Assembly: GCF_023544865.1 (NCBI RefSeq)
Contig: NZ_JAMJFX010000004.1
Location: 62,001-126,000 of the forward strand
Direction of reading: 5' to 3'
From: Phaeovulum molybdatiresistens
GTDB lineage: Bacteria; Pseudomonadota; Alphaproteobacteria; Rhodobacterales; Rhodobacteraceae
Length of the DNA: 64,000 nt
The position numbers were made by a program, and so were the translations under genes. Positions within the stretch are counted from its first letter, which is position 1, and each line of letters opens with the position of its first letter. A model generated the notes under the pieces. The model did no database searches. It was not told the origin of the DNA and saw only the letters and a program-made list of their open reading frames with translations. Positions 60,945-64,000 of this stretch are shown here, one piece after another.

Positions 60945-62594
60945 ATGCTGCGCGCGCTTGAAATCCGTGACATGCTGATCATCGACCGGCTGGACCTTGG
61001 GTTCCAGGCGGGGCTGAACGTGTTGACCGGGGAAACCGGCGCGGGCAAGTCGATCCTGCTGGATTGTCTGGGCTTTGTCCTGGGCTGGCGCGGTCGGGCC
61101 GAACTGGTGCGCAAGGGCGCCGATCAGGGTGAGGTGACGGCGGTGTTCGATCTGCCCGACGGTCATGCCGCCCATGCCGTTCTGGCCGAGGCCGGGCTGC
61201 CCGGCGGGGCCGAGCTGATTCTGCGCCGGGTGAATGGCGCCGATGGCCGCAAGACCGCCTTCATCAACGACCGCCGCGTTTCGGGCGAGGTGCTGCGCGC
61301 GCTGTCGGCGACGCTGGTGGAATTGCACGGCCAATCCGACGATGGCGGCTTGCTGAACCCGCGTGGGCACCGCGCGATGCTGGACGCTTTCGCGGGCCAT
61401 GAAGATCTGTTGGCGCAGGTGCGCGCCGCCTGGGCCAGCCGCTCGGCAATCGCCCGCAAGCTGGAGGCCGCCGAGGCCGCGCTGGCCGCCGTCAAGGGCG
61501 AGGAGGATTTCCTGCGCCATGCCGTGGCCGAGCTGGACCAGCTTGATCCCCAGCCCGGTGAGGAAGGCACGCTGGACGCGCAGCGCCGCCTGATGCAGGG
61601 CGCCGAACGCATCCGCACCGATGTGGCCCGCGCGCTGCAGATGCTGGGCCCCGAGGGCGCCGAGGGCGCGATGCGCGATGCCGATCGCTGGCTGCAGGGG
61701 GCTGCGGAAAAGGCCGAAGGCCGGCTGGATGCGCCGCTGTCGGCGCTGGAACGCGCGCTGATCGAACTGGGCGATGCCGCGCAGGGCGTCGAAGAGGCGC
61801 TCGACGCCCTGTCCTTTGACCCCCGCGCGCTTGAGGCTTGCGAGGAACGTCTGTTCGCGATCCGGGCGCTGGCGCGCAAGCATGGGGTTTTGCCCGACGA
61901 TCTGGGCGGGTTTGCCGAAACCCTGCGCGCGCGGCTGGCGGCGCTGGATGGCGGCGAAGATGGCATCCGGGCGCTGCGGGCCGATCTGGCCGCCGCCGGG
62001 GCCGCCTATGATACGGCGGCGGCGCAGCTGGGGGCGGCGCGGCGCGCGGCAGCGGGGCGGCTGGATGCGGCGATGGCGGCGGAACTGGCGCCGCTCAAGC
62101 TGGAACGGGCGGTCTTTGCCACGGCGATCAGCGCGGGCGACCCCGGCCCCGAGGGCAGCGATGCGGTGGCCTTTACCGTGGCCACCAACCCCGGCGCGCC
62201 GGCGGGGCCCTTGAACAAGATCGCCTCGGGCGGGGAATTGTCACGCTTTTTGCTGGCGCTGAAGGTGGTTCTGGCGCGCGGGGCCGATGCGCTGGTGCTG
62301 ATCTTTGACGAAATCGACCGCGGCGTGGGGGGGGCCACCGCCGATGCGGTGGGCCGGCGTCTGGCGCGTCTGGCCGAAGGGGCGCAGGTTCTGGTCGTGA
62401 CGCACAGCCCGCAGGTGGCGGCGCGCGGCGGGCATCATTGGCGCGTCGAAAAGCGCGTGACCGATGGCATGACCACGTCCACCGTGGTGCCGCTGGCCGC
62501 CGATGCGCGGGTCGATGAAATCGCGCGGATGATTTCGGGCGCCGAGGTCAGCGAGGCCGCGCGCGACGCGGCCCGCGCGCTGTTGACGGGCTGA
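60945..62594 (+). CDS. recN: DNA repair protein RecN
   Basis: SMC-like ATPase for double-strand break repair, 549 residues. Walker A GETGAGKSILLDCLG lies near residues 27-41, a long helical coiled-coil arm follows, then LNKIASGGELSRFLLALK (signature) and LVLIFDEIDRGVGGATADAVGRRLARLA (Walker B). Its start is 24 bases after bamD. No LexA-type SOS box is evident in that short gap, so it is probably transcribed with bamD. Confidence 0.96.
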   Translation: MLRALEIRDMLIIDRLDLGFQAGLNVLTGETGAGKSILLDCLGFVLGWRGRAELVRKGADQGEVTAVFDLPDGHAAHAVLAEAGLPGGAELILRRVNGADGRKTAFINDRRVSGEVLRALSATLVELHGQSDDGGLLNPRGHRAMLDAFAGHEDLLAQVRAAWASRSAIARKLEAAEAALAAVKGEEDFLRHAVAELDQLDPQPGEEGTLDAQRRLMQGAERIRTDVARALQMLGPEGAEGAMRDADRWLQGAAEKAEGRLDAPLSALERALIELGDAAQGVEEALDALSFDPRALEACEERLFAIRALARKHGVLPDDLGGFAETLRARLAALDGGEDGIRALRADLAAAGAAYDTAAAQLGAARRAAAGRLDAAMAAELAPLKLERAVFATAISAGDPGPEGSDAVAFTVATNPGAPAGPLNKIASGGELSRFLLALKVVLARGADALVLIFDEIDRGVGGATADAVGRRLARLAEGAQVLVVTHSPQVAARGGHHWRVEKRVTDGMTTSTVVPLAADARVDEIARMISGAEVSEAARDAARALLTG

Positions 62595-62626
62595 TCCGTC
62601 CGGGGGGCGGGCAGGCGTCTGGCCGG

Positions 62627-63019
62627 TCAGCCCTCGGCCACGAATTGCGCCGCCACGATTTCCCAGCCCGCGCCATTGGCCACCAGCGTCGCCGCCAGCA
62701 CGGCCCCGATCCGCCCCGCGTCCGACCCGTCGGCATGCACGATCCCCGTCAGCACGAAGCGCTGCAGCAGCACCGCCGCATGCGGGCCCAGCGGGCGCAG
62801 CTTGGTCTTGCCGGTCACCAGCCGCGCGCGGGCAAAGGCGCCGGCCAGTTCGCCTGCCAGAACCTCGGTGATTTCGTCCACGCCTTCGGCGGCGGCGCCG
62901 GTCAGGCTCAGGAAATCGGCATCCGGGGCGAAAAAGCCCGCCAGCGCGTGGGCGTCACGCGCGCTCCAGGCCAGGGCAAAGGCGCGCGGCAGGTCGGCGG
63001 GGGTGGACATCAGGGTCAT
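62627..63019 (-). CDS. SnoaL-like / SgcJ family protein
   Basis: Protein of 130 residues with the cone-shaped SnoaL-like fold pattern (ALAWSARDAHALAGFFAPDADFLSLTG at the N-terminus, WEIVAAQF near the end). This fold includes isomerases and binding proteins, and the function cannot be assigned. The ATG at 63019 overlaps the stop of the upstream FAD oxidase gene by four bases, so the two are translationally coupled and may act in one pathway. Convergent with recN. Confidence 0.78.
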   Translation of the reverse strand: MTLMSTPADLPRAFALAWSARDAHALAGFFAPDADFLSLTGAAAEGVDEITEVLAGELAGAFARARLVTGKTKLRPLGPHAAVLLQRFVLTGIVHADGSDAGRIGAVLAATLVANGAGWEIVAAQFVAEG

Positions 63020-64000
63020 GCAAGGGTCTCCGGACGGGTGGGGGCCAGATCGGGCGCCAGATCGGGGCGCAGATCAGGTCCGGGCACCAGCTTGCCCGGA
63101 TTCAGGATATTGGCGGGGTCAAGCGCGGCCTTGATCGCGCCCATCACCGCCCAAGCGGGGCCATGTTCAGCCGCCATCAGCGCGCGTTTGCCAAGGCCCA
63201 CGCCATGTTCGCCGGTGACCGTGCCGCCCATGCGCAGCGCGCGTTCGGCCATGCGACCGGCCAGCCGCTTGGCCCGCGCCAGATCGCTGTCGCTGCCCCG
63301 GTCCAGCAGCAGGACGGCATGGAAATTGCCATCGCCCACATGGCCCAGGATCGGGCCGATCAGCCCTTCGGCGGCGATATCGTCGCGGGTTTCGCGCACC
63401 GCCTCGGCCAGCCGCGACATCGGCACACAGATGTCGGTCACCAGACCCATCGATCCCGGCCGCGCGGCCAGGCACGCGGTATAGGCGCCGTGGCGCATCT
63501 TCCACAGCCGCGCGCGCGCCTCGGGCGTGGTGGCCCAGTCGAAATGCGCGCCGCCCATTTCCGCCACCACCTCGCCAAAGCGTTCGGCCTGTTCGGCCAC
63601 CCCCGCGGGCGAGCCGTGGAATTCCACCAGCAGATGTGGCGTTTCGGGCAGGCTGGTGCCGGCATGGGCATTGAAGACGCGCGCCATCGTCTCATCGACG
63701 AATTCGATGCGCGCCATCGGAATGCCCAGCTGGATCGTGGCCATAACCGTCTGCACCGCCGCCTCAAGCGTGTCAAAGGCGCAGACCGCGGCGGAAATCG
63801 CCTCGGGCTGGCCATGCAGGCGCAGCGTCAGTTCGGTGATGATGCCCAGCGTCCCTTCCGACCCCAGCATCAGCGCGGTCAGGTCATAGCCCGCGGCGGA
63901 TTTGGCCGCAGCGCTGCCGGTGCGGATGATGCGGCCATCGGCCAGAACCACCTCCAGCGCGGCGACATTGGCGCGCATCGATCCATAGCGCACCGTCGTC
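63016..64000 (-). CDS. FAD-binding oxidase, GlcD/D-lactate dehydrogenase type (partial)
   Basis: C-terminal part of a VAO/PCMH-fold flavoenzyme that oxidises a 2-hydroxy acid; the N-terminus lies beyond the window. Visible are the end of the FAD domain (GSMRANVAALEVVLADGRI, SAAGYDLTALMLGSEGTLGIIT) and the C-terminal cap with GHVGDGNFHAVL and TGEHGVGLGKR, typical of GlcD, D-lactate and D-2-hydroxyglutarate dehydrogenases. The substrate is undecided. The coupled SnoaL-like gene is downstream. Confidence 0.92.
   Translation of the reverse strand, partial: TTVRYGSMRANVAALEVVLADGRIIRTGSAAAKSAAGYDLTALMLGSEGTLGIITELTLRLHGQPEAISAAVCAFDTLEAAVQTVMATIQLGIPMARIEFVDETMARVFNAHAGTSLPETPHLLVEFHGSPAGVAEQAERFGEVVAEMGGAHFDWATTPEARARLWKMRHGAYTACLAARPGSMGLVTDICVPMSRLAEAVRETRDDIAAEGLIGPILGHVGDGNFHAVLLLDRGSDSDLARAKRLAGRMAERALRMGGTVTGEHGVGLGKRALMAAEHGPAWAVMGAIKAALDPANILNPGKLVPGPDLRPDLAPDLAPTRPETLA

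Overview
The window looks like a chromosomal segment of a high-GC alphaproteobacterium of the Rhodobacterales (Rhodobacter/Paracoccus type). The clues are: a complete division and cell-wall (dcw) cluster with a DUF2484 gene between murC and murB; a ferredoxin VI-type [2Fe-2S] protein; hflKC-DUF2065-degP in one operon; a DUF1127 gene followed by an anti-Shine-Dalgarno hairpin array (CcsR/cuckoo RNA type); and an UpsM-like leader upstream of mraZ. This is core-genome DNA. I see no insertion sequence, prophage, integrase, tRNA, rRNA or CRISPR array. Most genes abut or overlap by 1-4 bases.

Layout. 1-3.1 kb (minus): one ABC uptake operon (binding protein, two permeases, ATPase cut by the window edge). 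3.3-5.4 kb: divergent M19 dipeptidase and FAA hydrolase. 5.4-16.6 kb: housekeeping genes (pyrG, secG, purA, thiN, EamA exporter, purU, ferredoxin) around an 816-residue acidic conserved protein of unknown function. 15.1-21.2 kb (minus): hflK-hflC-DUF2065-degP, then gor and rpiA. 21.4-32.7 kb: sdaA, purD, xseA, a small secreted protein, an AlkB-like membrane oxygenase, ftsY, yciB, a GST, metZ and folE2. 32.8-38.0 kb: UvrD-type helicase, rlmJ, the DUF1127 gene with its 3' array, and mrp. 38.0-62.6 kb (plus): long mraZ leader, then mraZ-rsmH-ftsL-ftsI-murE-murF-mraY-murD-(hit, reversed)-ftsW-murG-murC-DUF2484-murB-ddl-ftsQ-ftsA-ftsZ-lpxC-bamD-recN. 62.6-64 kb (minus): a SnoaL-like protein and the C-terminal part of a GlcD-type FAD oxidase.

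How it works together. The plus-strand cluster from 38.7 kb encodes lipid-linked peptidoglycan precursor synthesis (MurC-F, MraY, MurG, MurB, Ddl), septal synthesis and divisome assembly (FtsW, FtsI, FtsL, FtsQ, FtsA, FtsZ), then outer-membrane building (LpxC, BamD) and DNA repair (RecN). Its leader has several 10-bp-phased MraZ-type boxes and an intrinsic terminator about 50 bases before mraZ, so mraZ transcription is probably autoregulated and partly terminated early to give a small RNA.

The most interesting non-coding structure is at 36.06-36.46 kb. Eight hairpins, mostly with the same 12-nt CTCCTCCTCCCT loop on the minus strand, follow a DUF1127 gene. A sigma-32-like promoter precedes the gene and an intrinsic terminator formed by the last hairpin ends the array. 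A second theme is a dispersed intergenic hairpin repeat, six copies here. One head-to-head pair makes a 21-bp inverted repeat inside the dcw cluster, between mraY and murD.
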